Below are positions 50,748-60,292 of a stretch of DNA of 64,000 nt, one piece after another (position 1 is the stretch's first letter; each line of letters begins with the position of its first letter). The stretch lies in assembly GCA_038210655.1 (NCBI GenBank), contig JBBQWM010000002.1:124001-188000 (forward strand). The letters run 5' to 3'. The notes under the pieces are model-generated. The model had not been told where the DNA came from. It saw nothing but the letters and a program-made list of their open reading frames with translations, and did not search any database. Origin of the DNA: 54-19 sp038210655. GTDB taxonomy: Bacteria > Chloroflexota > Chloroflexia > Chloroheliales > Chloroheliaceae. Both the position numbers and the translations under genes were made by a program.

Positions 50748-52397
50748 TTACTTTGTAATGTCGCGCTGCCGGAAGCGGAGGATCGCAATTACAATGAAAA
50801 CGACGCTCAAGGCTATCATCGCCAGTTGCGCTGTCCATTGTAGGCCCTCTGACAACGGGCGACCGTACTGGCGGAAGACCGACAGATTGACCAGCGCCTG
50901 TGGTAGCTTCAGCACCTTTTCGAGCAAATCGGTCAGATAGCTGAGAATTACCAATCCAGCAGTTACGCCAACCGCCCAGCCCGGCCCAAAGGCAGCCAGA
51001 ACATACCCAACCGCTTCAATAACCACACAAACTACCCATAGCCCGAAGAAAGCGGCTACCGCATTGGCTCCGTTCACCGGGATGTTGAAAACCCAGGTAG
51101 ACAGGGCGAAAATTGCGCCAACTAAACCGATCATCAGGGCCGACGACACTACCGCCACCCCAAAGTAAGTTAGCAGCAGTCGCGAGCGCGGTTCGGGGGT
51201 ACTCAGCATCATTTCCAGCCGTCCCTCGTTTTCCTCTGCCGTCCAACTTGCGACCTGTACTACCGCGTAAGCCGCCGCCAGCAGCACCACAAACACAAAG
51301 ATGAACACACTTAAGAGATTCTCGTTGCTGGTCAGGTCTAAAAAGCCCAGCGCTGACTTGAAGTCCCCACTGCTATTCAGCAAGTCAGTCATACTACCCT
51401 TGATGTCATTAAAGACTGACATTATAAGCAAGGTGTAAGCCGAAATACTTAACCCCCAGATAAGCACCCCTGTAAGGCTGGCCCGCAACCCGAAAGTGAA
51501 ATTATTGGACAGCCAGAGCGATTGCGGTCTTGGTAGTTTATGGAAAGTACTAGAGACTAGCGGCTTGTTGGTCTTGAATAGCTCGAAGAAGCCATTCAGG
51601 TCGCGCTGGCGATACATCCACAGCGCCAGCCCCACCAAAGGGATAATAATAACTACCAGAACCGTTATCCCGACCCAGTTAGTACCTACGCTGCGGGCTA
51701 ACGGCTGGCTCAAACTGGCGTAATAGAAGGGATAAACATACTTCGTCCATTGTAGCGACTCAACATTCAGCACCAGATTGTTAAGCAGGTAAGTGGCTGC
51801 CATAAGACCGCCGGCCCAGCCCGCCGCCGCTTTGCGCGTAGTAAGTTGGCTGAACAGCAAAGCCATCGCCCCAAAGACCAGTGCCACCAAAGCCCAATTC
51901 AGGTGGGCGAGAACCGCGTCCCCCACGCTAAGGTCGGCTTTAGCCGCCGCCGCACCCAGCAGCAGACCGACACAGCTAAGAACGCTCATCATTAGTAGGG
52001 CCATTACTACTCCGGCCCATTTTTGCAACAACACTGAAACCCTGGAATGAGGAGTGCTAAGTAGCAAATCCAGGCTACCACGTTCTTCTTCTCCTCGGAT
52101 AATAGCGCTACCGGCCAGCAGCACCCAAATACCCAGGAAGATCGGCATGACACTTCCAATCTTGTTGTTGACGAAGCCGCCAAACGTATCGATGTCATAG
52201 ACCTTGCCAGTTAAGATAGTGAAGGCCTCAACCGTTTTTCGGTAATCTTCTATCGCTTTAGCCCGTCCAAGCCCAGTGCCGAATATGCTGGTGTAAGAAG
52301 CCCCGTAGAACACCATCAGGAGGCCCAGGCCACCTCCCCAGATAAGTATCTGGCGAAGGTAATCACGTACTGTCTTGAGAAAAATATTACGTAACAT
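50748..52397 (-). CDS. ABC-2 type transporter permease
   Basis: 549 aa with about 12 membrane helices arranged as two ABC-2 permease halves. The first has the characteristic GEEERGSLDLLLSTPHSRVSVLL loop and the second TAEENEGRLEMMLSTPEPRSRLLL, the amphipathic coupling segment of exporter permeases. This double-length type is frequent in Chloroflexota and Firmicutes. It follows the ATPase gene 12 bp downstream in the same operon and ends at a strong terminator. Cargo unknown; drug or peptide export is likely. Confidence 0.88.
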   Translation of the reverse strand: MLRNIFLKTVRDYLRQILIWGGGLGLLMVFYGASYTSIFGTGLGRAKAIEDYRKTVEAFTILTGKVYDIDTFGGFVNNKIGSVMPIFLGIWVLLAGSAIIRGEEERGSLDLLLSTPHSRVSVLLQKWAGVVMALLMMSVLSCVGLLLGAAAAKADLSVGDAVLAHLNWALVALVFGAMALLFSQLTTRKAAAGWAGGLMAATYLLNNLVLNVESLQWTKYVYPFYYASLSQPLARSVGTNWVGITVLVVIIIPLVGLALWMYRQRDLNGFFELFKTNKPLVSSTFHKLPRPQSLWLSNNFTFGLRASLTGVLIWGLSISAYTLLIMSVFNDIKGSMTDLLNSSGDFKSALGFLDLTSNENLLSVFIFVFVVLLAAAYAVVQVASWTAEENEGRLEMMLSTPEPRSRLLLTYFGVAVVSSALMIGLVGAIFALSTWVFNIPVNGANAVAAFFGLWVVCVVIEAVGYVLAAFGPGWAVGVTAGLVILSYLTDLLEKVLKLPQALVNLSVFRQYGRPLSEGLQWTAQLAMIALSVVFIVIAILRFRQRDITK

Positions 52398-52409
52398 CTG
52401 GCTTGCCTC

Positions 52410-53393
52410 CTAATTTGCTTTGCTCTCGTCCCGGTAGTAGTCAAGGAAGCTTTCCTCCAGCGATGGTTCGCGGCTGACAAAGTTAACCAGAGGATATTTC
52501 GCCGCTAGTTTCACTACCTGGTCGAGCTTATCAGCTTTGACGATGCAGCGCAGGGTTTCGTGTGAGTTGACCTGGACCTTTTCGAGATGGTCAACCCCGG
52601 GCAACTGCCGGAATTCTTCCAGAGGAACTGGCCCGGCGAAGGTCAATTCAAGTTGATGGCTTTTCAGGTCGGTCAGTTCGGCGATGCCGCCTATTTTTAC
52701 CAGCCGCCCCTCGCGGATAATCCCCACCCGATCACAAATCTTTTCCACCTCGCTCATAATATGGGATGAGAAAAAAACGCTGCTGCCGCTTTGCTGAATC
52801 TCCTTCACCAACTTGTAAAATTCCTGCTGGTTCAAAGGGTCAAGGCCGCTGGTTGGTTCGTCCAATATCAGCAGGCGGGGTCGGTGCATCAGGGCCAGAA
52901 TAATCCCGACCTTCTGTTTGTTACCGCGTGAATACTGCCGGAATTTTTTGGTCATGTCCAGTTCCAACCGTTCGGCCATCTCCTGGACATATTTCCAATT
53001 TTCTTTCCCGTCTACTCCGCGTAAATTGGCGAAATAGGCCAGGGTTTGCGCTCCGGTCAGACCGGGGTAGAGCGAGAACTCGCCCGGTAGATAGCCGATG
53101 TGTTTGTGAATCTCCACGTTATCACGCTGACTGTCCAAACCTAGCAGGGTTGCTTTGCCGCCGGTCGGCTTAATCAAATTGAGCAACATGCGGATGGTAG
53201 TAGTCTTGCCTGCCCCATTCGGGCCGAGAAAACCAAACACCTCACCTTCGTACACGCTCAAATCAAGGTCAATCACACCTCGGTTGCGCCCGTAGCTTTT
53301 ATTCAATTTTTCAGTTTGGATTGCAAAAGAAGAATTATTTTGATTTTGGGTAGCTCGAAGCTGTCCGCTATTTTGCATAGCAGTATTCATCAT
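52410..53393 (-). CDS. ABC transporter ATP-binding protein
   Basis: 327 aa from ATG 53393 (AGGAGA 6 nt upstream). Walker A FLGPNGAGKTTTIRML, Q-loop IGYLPGEFSLYPGLTG, signature YSRGNKQKVGIILAL in place of LSGGQ, Walker B RLLILDEPTSGLDP, switch His in FFSSHIMSEVEKICD. The ~90-residue C-terminal extension (LELTFAGPVPLEEFRQLPGV) is typical of drug-exporter ATPases of the DrrA/CcmA group. Partner permease 12 bp downstream, GbsR/MarR regulator upstream on the same strand. Confidence 0.94.
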   Translation of the reverse strand: MMNTAMQNSGQLRATQNQNNSSFAIQTEKLNKSYGRNRGVIDLDLSVYEGEVFGFLGPNGAGKTTTIRMLLNLIKPTGGKATLLGLDSQRDNVEIHKHIGYLPGEFSLYPGLTGAQTLAYFANLRGVDGKENWKYVQEMAERLELDMTKKFRQYSRGNKQKVGIILALMHRPRLLILDEPTSGLDPLNQQEFYKLVKEIQQSGSSVFFSSHIMSEVEKICDRVGIIREGRLVKIGGIAELTDLKSHQLELTFAGPVPLEEFRQLPGVDHLEKVQVNSHETLRCIVKADKLDQVVKLAAKYPLVNFVSREPSLEESFLDYYRDESKAN

Positions 53394-53498
53394 TTTATCT
53401 CTCCTAAATTTAATAGGCATAGACAGGATTCACAGGATTAAATCGAATTGTCTGACTCTGCCTACCGTGTCTGCTTTAAATTTGATAAATGGGTCTAA

Positions 53499-54014
53499 TT
53501 AATCGAGGTTGAGTTCGGTTTTACGCTTTTCCCAGGCTTGCTCGAAAGTCTCCGACCATTCTTGCCAGAATTCAAAGAAAGCTTCCATTTGTTTCAGCCG
53601 CTTGTAAGCCTCCTGGTTGTCGGTTCTAATAATATTTAGCCCGGTTTTTGTTAACCCCAGTAGTAGATTGATCCGCTCGTCGCCACTCTTTAACATATTT
53701 TCCCAGCTATCTTCGCCAATTTGGTAATATTCTCGGCGGTCGCCCCGTCCTCGGCGCGGAGCAACTTGTACCATTGCTACCGCCTGCAAAGTCTGGAGGT
53801 TGGTAACTATAGCGGTACGGCTTACTTGCAAGCGGGCGGCGATTTCGTCTATGCTCAAGGGGTGTTCCGCCAATATTAATAAGCCCCAAACATTTCCGGC
53901 GATCCTCGATAGCCCGAAGCGTTTGAAAAAAAGGCCCAGTTCGTCAATATAGTGTAGACTGGCCTGGTCAAGCAGCCTTTCATTTTTGCCCGCCAAGCGC
54001 TCACCGCTAATCAA
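53499..54014 (-). CDS. GbsR/MarR family transcriptional regulator
   Basis: 171 aa, TTG start with AGGGAG and GAGG upstream. Winged helix: IAGNVWGLLILAEHPLSIDE, then IAARLQVSRTAIVTNLQTLQ with the recognition helix, and the wing VAPRRGRGDRREYY. The C-terminal helices form the dimer or coiled-coil part. GbsR-type proteins often control adjacent ABC exporters, and the exporter pair starts 106 bp downstream on the same strand, so autoregulation and operon control are likely. An inverted repeat lies in its promoter region. Confidence 0.92.
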   Translation of the reverse strand: MISGERLAGKNERLLDQASLHYIDELGLFFKRFGLSRIAGNVWGLLILAEHPLSIDEIAARLQVSRTAIVTNLQTLQAVAMVQVAPRRGRGDRREYYQIGEDSWENMLKSGDERINLLLGLTKTGLNIIRTDNQEAYKRLKQMEAFFEFWQEWSETFEQAWEKRKTELNLD

Positions 54015-54060
54015 TCTGCCTCGCTCCCTTTTAATCTTGCGCTAAGTTAACTCACAGCTT

Positions 54061-54085
54061 AGTTATAGTACTAACTGTTATAACT
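54061..54085. promoter_or_regulatory. Putative GbsR/MarR operator
   Basis: AGTTATA-N11-TATAACT dyad (with TTAGT...ACTAA overlapping it) about 47 bp upstream of the regulator start, a usual place for MarR-family autoregulatory sites. Confidence 0.5.
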
Positions 54086-54295
54086 GTCAATACTTTTTTT
54101 ACTGTCATGACTGAAAATAGTGCTAAAGTCTAATATACTCACCTCCCGGTTTCGGGTGTGACCCAACCTAACTCGCAAAAAACTGATGCTCACCCGCTTA
54201 ACTAATTGGAAAAGGGGTTTACCTGGACTATGTTATAATAGTTGGAATCGGTCAACCGGCTTTTTGTGATCTGTTTGCTAGAGAAAGCGACCCTC

Positions 54296-54877
54296 ATGAT
54301 ACCAATCAAGATATTACTGGTAGAAGATAGCCCCACTCAAGCGGCGGTTAGTAAGCACGATCTGGAGTCGATTGGGCCGGACGTAGAAGTCCAGGTGGTT
54401 TATAATGCGACCGAAGCGTTAAACACAATCAAAGCTCGTGGTACAAGCTTCGACCTGATAGTATTAGACCTGACTTTGCCGGATGGTAGTGGCCTCGATA
54501 TTTGCCGGGCCGTCAAAAGCAACTCCCTTACCAAATCTGTGCCGGTAGTGATCTTTAGTATGGAAGCCCTTTCGACCCATCGTCAGGCCGCCTATAGCGC
54601 CGGAGCCGAACACTATATCAGCAAAGGCAGCACGGGTGATACGACCCTCCGACTGGTAGCCTCGACCTTGCTTCGCAAAAAGCTAAGAAAGTTACCCCGG
54701 TTGGGTGAAGCCCTGATTGCGCGGGGCTATCTGACCATCGACCAACTTCAGCAAGCCCTCAACGCCCAGGATGCCGGTCAAGCGATGTTGTTAGGTCAAC
54801 TGCTCGTCCAGAAGGGTTATGTTACCCCCGCCCAGGTGCAGGAAGTCCTGGAAATGCAACAACGTGGTGAGCTTTAG
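54296..54877 (+). CDS. Response regulator with REC domain and GspE-N-like C-terminal repeats
   Basis: 193 aa from ATG 54296; an earlier TTG frame to 54242 begins right after a TATAAT box (54234-54239) and is unlikely. REC domain 1-125: acidic pair in LLVEDSPTQ, phospho-acceptor Asp in LIVLDLTLPDGSG, VVIFSME with the Thr/Ser switch, Lys in HYISKGS. The C-terminal ~65 residues carry two copies of a helical unit (LGEALIARGYLTIDQLQQAL and LGQLLVQKGYVTPAQVQEVL) of the kind seen at the N-terminus of GspE/MshE ATPases, a possible nucleotide or c-di-GMP binding module. No DNA-binding domain, so output is by protein contact. No kinase adjacent. Confidence 0.85.
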   Translation: MIPIKILLVEDSPTQAAVSKHDLESIGPDVEVQVVYNATEALNTIKARGTSFDLIVLDLTLPDGSGLDICRAVKSNSLTKSVPVVIFSMEALSTHRQAAYSAGAEHYISKGSTGDTTLRLVASTLLRKKLRKLPRLGEALIARGYLTIDQLQQALNAQDAGQAMLLGQLLVQKGYVTPAQVQEVLEMQQRGEL

Positions 54878-54918
54878 GGTCAGCCGTAGGATGGGGGAAT
54901 AGAATCGGAGAGGTAGCT

Positions 54919-55599
54919 TTGAAGGCTAAGGGTCAGGCGGCGGTAATTATTGCCTATCTTGAGAAGCTAAATTTAGAGGGTCGGTTGCATCTTTACGCCC
55001 AGGCCGCTATCTCTGCCGGGGCTATTTTAATTTGCGCCGATAGTGGAGGTGAGGCGGCCCTGGCCTGGGGCTTGAAGCCGGATTTTCTGGTTGGCGATAT
55101 GGATAGCATTAGCCCAGCGACACGGGCGGCCCTGGAAGCTATGCCGGGGGTAGAATTGCGGGTCGTGCCGGTCGAAAAGGACGAGACCGACCTCGAACTG
55201 GCCCTTTATACGGCCCTGGAAATCGGAGCATCAGACATAACGATTGTGGGTGGGTTGGGAGGTCGGCTCGATCATACTCTAGGTAATCTTTACTTGTTAG
55301 CCGCCCCTCGGCTAACGGAAAGTGCCGCGCGGGTACGAGTGTTGGGAGAGCAAGAAGAAGTTTTCTTGCTAAGGGGTGGGGAAAAGATCGAACTTCAGGG
55401 CGAACCAGCGGAATTATTGAGCCTTATTCCAATATCGAGTGCCGCGACTGGCGTTCGGACCGAAGGTCTTTACTACCCACTTAAATCCGAAACGCTCTGG
55501 CTTGGCCCAACTCGCGGCATCAGCAATGTTTTTATTGGTTCAACCGCGACCGTCGCTTTTGACGAAGGGTTGCTGCTGGTTATTCATACTTTTAAGTAG
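54919..55599 (+). CDS. thiN: Thiamine diphosphokinase
   Basis: 226 aa, TTG start with GGAGAGG upstream. Converts thiamine to ThDP with ATP in the cytoplasm. Motifs: ICADSGGEAALAWGLKPDFL, VGDMDSI, EKDETDLELALYTALE with catalytic acidic residues, VGGLGGRLDHTLGNLYLL, and the C-terminal thiamine-binding GLYYPLKSETLWLGPTRGIS. Full length. It is 41 bp after the response regulator gene; this may be a shared transcript without functional meaning. No other thi genes nearby. Confidence 0.95.
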   Translation: MKAKGQAAVIIAYLEKLNLEGRLHLYAQAAISAGAILICADSGGEAALAWGLKPDFLVGDMDSISPATRAALEAMPGVELRVVPVEKDETDLELALYTALEIGASDITIVGGLGGRLDHTLGNLYLLAAPRLTESAARVRVLGEQEEVFLLRGGEKIELQGEPAELLSLIPISSAATGVRTEGLYYPLKSETLWLGPTRGISNVFIGSTATVAFDEGLLLVIHTFK

Positions 55600-55629
55600 A
55601 GTAACCCGCCCGGCACTGGCAATATTTTT

Positions 55630-55725
55630 GTAACTGTTCAGCCAGCCTCAGATCTGTCATTCTGAGCCACAGCGAAGAATCTAGACCCTTCGCTGCGGCT
55701 CAGGGTGACAGGCCTACATAGTTAC
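55630..55725. repeat. Interspersed MITE-like element, family A
   Basis: 96 bp; ends GTAACTGTTCAGCC / TAGTTAC, interior TGTCATTCTGAGCCACAGCG and an imperfect inverted copy CGCTGCGGCTCAGGGTGACA. Confidence 0.8.
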
Positions 55726-55731
55726 ATATTT

Positions 55732-56346
55732 TTAAGCTTTATTTCGTAGTGCCAGGATTTCGGTGGCGGTCAGGACGCGCCGCCCGGATTGTTCTTCGAG
55801 TTCATCGAGATAATCACTCGTATCGCGCACCCCAATCACATTCGAGACTTCCCCGTTGAGGGGGCTACGGCTATCGTAGATACGATCTTTATCGATCTTG
55901 TTGGGGCCAATCGGGTCGGAATAGCGGTTTTGGGGGTAGGTTGTCAGCCCGGCCCGGTTGCTGTAGACCTTGCGTATTTCGCGGTCGTAAGCCCCGCCAT
56001 CGCCCAAAAATTCCTCGATAGTCCGGGAAGTCTCGCTCTCCCAACCGCGCTCCTGGGTCGGGTCGGTCGGGATATGGACGGCCAAAAGTGCATCACCCTT
56101 TGCCAGGCAATCGGCGTAATGCACGGCATCTTCCTCGGTAAGCTCGGCCCCAAAAGTTGCGTCCCTAAATTCGATCACCGGGCCTTCCTCGATAGTATTG
56201 TCAAAATCGACCGGGGCAGCTTGCCGGTTAGCCGGTTCGTAGGCAAGCTTGATTAGTTCCGGGTCATATTCGTTGGCTACCAAATCTTCCAGCACTTCAA
56301 GGGCTTGCCCATAATTGCGAAAGTAGCCGATCACTGTCGTTGCCAT
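55732..56346 (-). CDS. General-stress-protein-17M/YflT-like protein, function unknown
   Basis: 204 aa from ATG 56346 (AACAGGAG upstream; a GTG 12 bases earlier overlaps that site). The first ~105 residues (ATTVIGYFRNYGQALEVLEDL ... GDALLAVHIPTDPTQERGW) show the pattern of YflT/GS17M domains: strand, helix pairing on AxxxLxxL, and a later LLxVxV strand. The rest is polar and probably disordered (YPQNRYSDPIGPNKIDKDRI), ending in a helical LTATEILALRNKA. Likely stress-related by analogy only. Confidence 0.6.
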   Translation of the reverse strand: MATTVIGYFRNYGQALEVLEDLVANEYDPELIKLAYEPANRQAAPVDFDNTIEEGPVIEFRDATFGAELTEEDAVHYADCLAKGDALLAVHIPTDPTQERGWESETSRTIEEFLGDGGAYDREIRKVYSNRAGLTTYPQNRYSDPIGPNKIDKDRIYDSRSPLNGEVSNVIGVRDTSDYLDELEEQSGRRVLTATEILALRNKA

Positions 56347-56399
56347 TATCCAACCCACTCCTGTTATTTTGAGACTCTTAGCTTAGTCTAGTATAGCTT

Positions 56400-57374
56400 T
56401 TACCATTCTGGCTTTGTTGGCGGTAGATCCTCATCTTCATCACGGCGCAAATTAAGATGCTTCTCAAGTTCCTGGATAATTAATTCGGCGCTGGGCAATT
56501 CAGTTTCATCATCGTCACGATTGCGGCGGTTGTCCTCGCGTCCGAAGGGGCGCATCGGACGGTTGCCCTCGCTATCCAATTCCTCTTCGTCGTAATGTTC
56601 TTCCAGGTCGCGCACGAAAGCCGCCACATCTTCCTGTCCACTAACTGCTTCGGAAACCTGGGCCTCGAAGCGCATTCCCAGGCCCTGCACGCTTTCCAAT
56701 TCGAGACCCATGCTCCAGCCTTCATTAAGGGCCGTTAACAACCGACTGGTAACTTTCCAGTTTGGGCTGGCCGAAAGATAACTAGGCGCGGCCCCCCAGA
56801 CCGAGCCGTATTTGAGTTCGGCATCCTGACAACGGGCCGTCAAGACTCCTACAATGCCAGTTGGCCCTTCGTAACGCGAAGAGCCGATCCCCATGCGTCG
56901 TAGCTTTGCCAAAATCTCTTCGTTCGAGCTAAACCCGGTCAGCGGAACCTGCCGAGTGTGGGGAACCGGCGCCAATAGCGAACCGATCAAGACTACCTCG
57001 GTCACGTTACAGCGCTGGCATATTTCAAAAAACACATCTCCAAAAGAACGCCATTTTAAGTCTGGCTCAACCCCGACCAGTGTGACTAACGACCGATTTT
57101 GTCCGGCGAATTCCGGCGTATAAGAGAACTGGTTGGTAGGCCAGACGATCTCACGTTTAGAATTATCATCCATTTGGGTCATTGGGCGCGTATCACTAAA
57201 CACATAAAAATCTTCCGGGTCAAGCGTGGCAAAAGGCTCCACCGCCAGGCGTTCTCCCAGGTAACGCACCGCCGTTGTCGCCGCATCTGCCGCATCGTTC
57301 CAGCCCGAAAAAGAAGCGACCATTAGCGTATCATGTAGTTGAGGCCAATCCGATACCCGGATCACATCCGCCAT
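56400..57374 (-). CDS. PAC2 family protein
   Basis: 324 aa with AGGGGAG upstream. The PAC2 (proteasome assembly chaperone 2-like, formerly DUF75) domain spans about 15-235: LMVASFSGWNDAADAATTAV at the start, VTLVGVEPDLKWRSF, VVLIGSLLAPVPHTRQVPLTG and GPTGIVGVLTARCQDAEL in the middle. The C-terminal ~80 residues are acidic and charged (EEHYDEEELDSEG, NRRNRDDDETEL). Archaeal and actinobacterial relatives act around proteasomes or carboxylate-amine ligases; the bacterial function is not established. Confidence 0.9.
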   Translation of the reverse strand: MADVIRVSDWPQLHDTLMVASFSGWNDAADAATTAVRYLGERLAVEPFATLDPEDFYVFSDTRPMTQMDDNSKREIVWPTNQFSYTPEFAGQNRSLVTLVGVEPDLKWRSFGDVFFEICQRCNVTEVVLIGSLLAPVPHTRQVPLTGFSSNEEILAKLRRMGIGSSRYEGPTGIVGVLTARCQDAELKYGSVWGAAPSYLSASPNWKVTSRLLTALNEGWSMGLELESVQGLGMRFEAQVSEAVSGQEDVAAFVRDLEEHYDEEELDSEGNRPMRPFGREDNRRNRDDDETELPSAELIIQELEKHLNLRRDEDEDLPPTKPEW

Positions 57375-57528
57375 TAAGAACTCCCCTTATCCATCGGCAA
57401 TTTAACATCATCTAAGGTGCTGTTTTAGCACTCCTAGTTTAACATATCACGCAAGTATGCTACAAATCAGCTTGCAACTGAGCGGTGGGTATGCTATACT
57501 TCCGATTAGCCTGGTTAGCAGGGTTTGG

Positions 57529-57606
57529 CGGGGAGTAGCGCAGCCCGGTTAGCGCGCATCGTTCGGGACGATGAGGCCGGAGGTTCGAATCCTCTCTCCC
57601 CGACCA
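57529..57606 (+). tRNA. tRNA-Pro(CGG), CCA encoded
   Basis: Acceptor CGGGGAG / CTCCCCG, D arm GCGCAGCCCGGTTAGCGC, anticodon arm CATCG-TTCGGGA-CGATG (anticodon CGG), T arm GGAGG-TTCGAAT-CCTCT (closing T-G), A73 and CCA. Confidence 0.95.
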
Positions 57607-57634
57607 TCACCACATCAGAATGTAACCATAAAAA

Positions 57635-57663
57635 GTCGGCCCTCAAAAGCCGTTTTTTAGTTT
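57635..57663 (+). terminator. Terminator after tRNA-Pro
   Basis: CGGC-CCTCAAAA-GCCG hairpin followed by TTTTTTAGTTTT, about 30 bp after the tRNA. Confidence 0.7.
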
Positions 57664-57946
57664 TATATAATATACCTCTTTTACCTATCTCATAACAATA
57701 AACCTGAAATCAAACTACTGACCTGAGCGAAAGCACCTAAATTTGTAGGAGCGAGTTTCTGTTCGCGATGGAATAGCCCGATTTACCTCTTTAAGTGCAG
57801 GTCAATAAGAATAGCGCGAGAAGCTATAATGTCTCGGCTAAAGCCAAAGATAGGTATAAAAATTGCTACAAACTATTTGCATCACTTTTTGCGACAACAA
57901 GTTAGAAATATAGATTTTGATTTTAGGTGCAAATAGGAGACAGTTT
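57664..57946. other. Intergenic region with a lone family C arm
   Basis: About 280 bp before the catalase gene. TTGTAGGAGCGAGTTTCTGT near 57745-57764 is a single arm of family C. No gene seen. Confidence 0.45.
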
Positions 57947-60178
57947 ATGGAAAAGGATAACGTGGTTAACGCTCAGAGTAAAGACCACGATTTAGCTCAA
58001 CAGACAGCCAAGCCTCAACCAGACTTGACTGACAATATGGGCCACCGGATTAACGACGATCAGAACTCTTTGCGGGCGGGAGTGCGCGGCCCCTCACTTC
58101 TCGAAGATTTTCATCTGCGTGAGAAAATCCATCATTTCGACCACGAACGTATCCCGGAACGGGTCGTTCATGCTCGTGGGACCGCTGCACACGGCTATTT
58201 TGAACTTTACGAGTCCCTGTCACAATATACTACGGCTAAAGTTCTGACCGACACCGGGCGGCAAACCCCGGTCTTTGTGCGGTTTTCGACCGTAGCCGGT
58301 TCGCGTGGTTCGGCAGATACGGCCCGCGATGTACGCGGTTTCGCCGTCAGGTTCTATACCCCCGAAGGTAACTAGGACATCGTGGGTAATAATATCCCGG
58401 TTTTCTTTATTCAGGATGCGATCAAATTTCCCGATCTGATCCACGCAGCTAAACCGGAACCTCACAACGAAATCCCGCAGGCTCAGACGGCCCACGATAC
58501 TTTTTGGGATTTTATTTCGCTCACTCCCGAATCTATGCACATGATCATGTGGACTATGAGTGACCGGGCAATCCCGCGTAGCTTTAGCATGATGGAAGGG
58601 TTTGGGGTACATACTTTCCGGCTGATTAATGCCGAGGGTAAATCCCACTTTGTAAAATTCCACTGGAAACCGGCCCTGGGGGTTCATTCGCTGGTCTGGG
58701 ATGAGGCTCAAAAGCTGGCGGGTAAAGACCCTGATTTTCATCGCCGCGATATGTTTGAGGCTATCGAGCAGGGTAATTTCTTCGAGTGGGATTTAGGGGT
58801 TCAGATACTACCCGAAGGCGAGGAAGACAAGTTCGATTTTGATGTTCTGGATGCGACCAAACTCTGGCCGGAAGACCTCCTGCCAGTGCGCCGGGTGGGT
58901 AAGATGACGCTTAATCGTAACCCGGAGAATTTCTTTGCGGAAACCGAGCAGGTCGCCTTTATGACTACTAATATCGTACCGGGAATTGATTTTAGCAATG
59001 ACCCGCTTTTGCAGGGCCGTAATTTTTCCTATCTTGATACTCAGCTAACTCGTTTGGGTAGCCCGAACTGGACCGAGTTGCCGATCAACCGGCCTGTCGC
59101 CAAAGTCTCGAATAACCAGCGCGATGCTCATATGCGCTCTACCATCAATTCGGGCCGGGTTTCCTACTACCCAAATTCGCTCGGTGGCAATCAGCCCGAC
59201 CAGGTTCCGGCCCAGCAAGGCGGCTTTGTCAGCTATCCCGAACAGCTTGACGGGCCGAAACTGCGAAAGCGCAGCGAAAGCTTTGGCGATCACTACGGTC
59301 AGGCCAAACTTTTCTGGAACAGCATGAGCGCCCCCGAAAAAGAACACATTGTCAAAGCTTTGCAGTTCGAGTTGAGCAAGGTCGAGACTCGTGAAATCCG
59401 GCAGCGTATGATTGGGCATCTGCTTAAGATCAACGACAAACTGGCGGCCCAGGTTGCGCTTGCGCTTGGTGAAATGATGCCGACCGATCAGGCCACCAAC
59501 TCAGCCGACCCTTCGGCTAAGAATAAAACGGCCAAACCAAATGGAACCGCCGACTCTCTCGAAGAGACGGCAGTCTTAGCCAACGCGACCTCGCAAACCA
59601 GTGCATCAGGCGGTTTGCAGCGCACAAAGGGCCTAAGTATGGCGGAAACTCCCAAAACCTCGCTTAAGGGCCGCAAGATTGCGGTTTTAGCCGCCGACGG
59701 GGTAGCCGCCGATCAGATCAACGCCTTGAAAGAGGCTCTACTGGCGGTTGGGGCCAAAGCCGAAGTGGTCGGCCCCCATCTTGGCAGCTTGCAAGGGGCG
59801 GATGGCTCGGCGGTACAGGTTGATAAAACCTTTGCCAACAGTAGCTCGGTTGTATTTGACGCGATCTTTGTCCCCGGCGGTGTCCAAAGTGTGGCTACGC
59901 TGGTAAAGTTGGGGGATGCTCGCGCATTTATAGACGAAGCCTACAAACATGCCAAAGCGATTGCCGCCATCGGCGAGGGGGTTGATGTACTGGCTGCGAC
60001 CCAGGTTGGTCAGCTACTTGGCCTAAAGGCTACCTCTACCGCTAGTGAAAAACTAGCAGAGCAAGGTGTGGTAGTCGATAGTTCCGCCGCAATACAAACG
60101 CTAGTGCAGAATTTTACCAGAGCGATTGCCCAACATCGGCACTGGGGCCGTGCTCTGGCAGCGCAGGTAGCGGTGTAG
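57947..60178 (+). pseudogene. katE: KatE-type large-subunit catalase interrupted by an in-frame TAG
   Basis: 744 codons from ATG 57947 (AGGAGA upstream) to TAG 60178, with TAG also as codon 143 (58373-58375). The frame continues unchanged: ...RFYTPEGN-stop-DIVGNNIPVFFIQDA..., where the family has Trp or Tyr. Catalytic His75 (VVHARGTAAHG) is before the stop; Asn148 (VGNNIPVFF) and heme Tyr (NFSYLDTQLTRLG) are after it. A linker and a C-terminal DJ-1/GATase-like domain (IAVLAADGVAADQINAL) are intact, as in HPII catalases. Everything else is well preserved, so a very recent mutation, sequencing error or readthrough is likely. As read, the 142-aa product cannot be active; a GTG at 58382 could restart but lacks a ribosome site. 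Confidence 0.9.
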
Positions 60179-60292
60179 CAATCTTAGCGGGTCGCTCAAT
60201 AGCTTTGCAATCTGCTGTAGGCTTCATTAGCTTAACAGGGAGCGGTTACTAATATTGGCTGAACCGGGTTCAAATAGCCTGGTTCAGCCCGA

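Noticed and set aside
58373..58375. Genome-wide reassignment of TAG or pyrrolysine use
   Set aside because: TAG ends other genes here, including katE itself and the Uma2 gene at 1000, and no pyl genes are seen.
58382..60178. Separate gene starting at GTG after the catalase TAG
   Set aside because: Same frame and seamless family continuation show it is the second part of katE; there is no ribosome site before the GTG.
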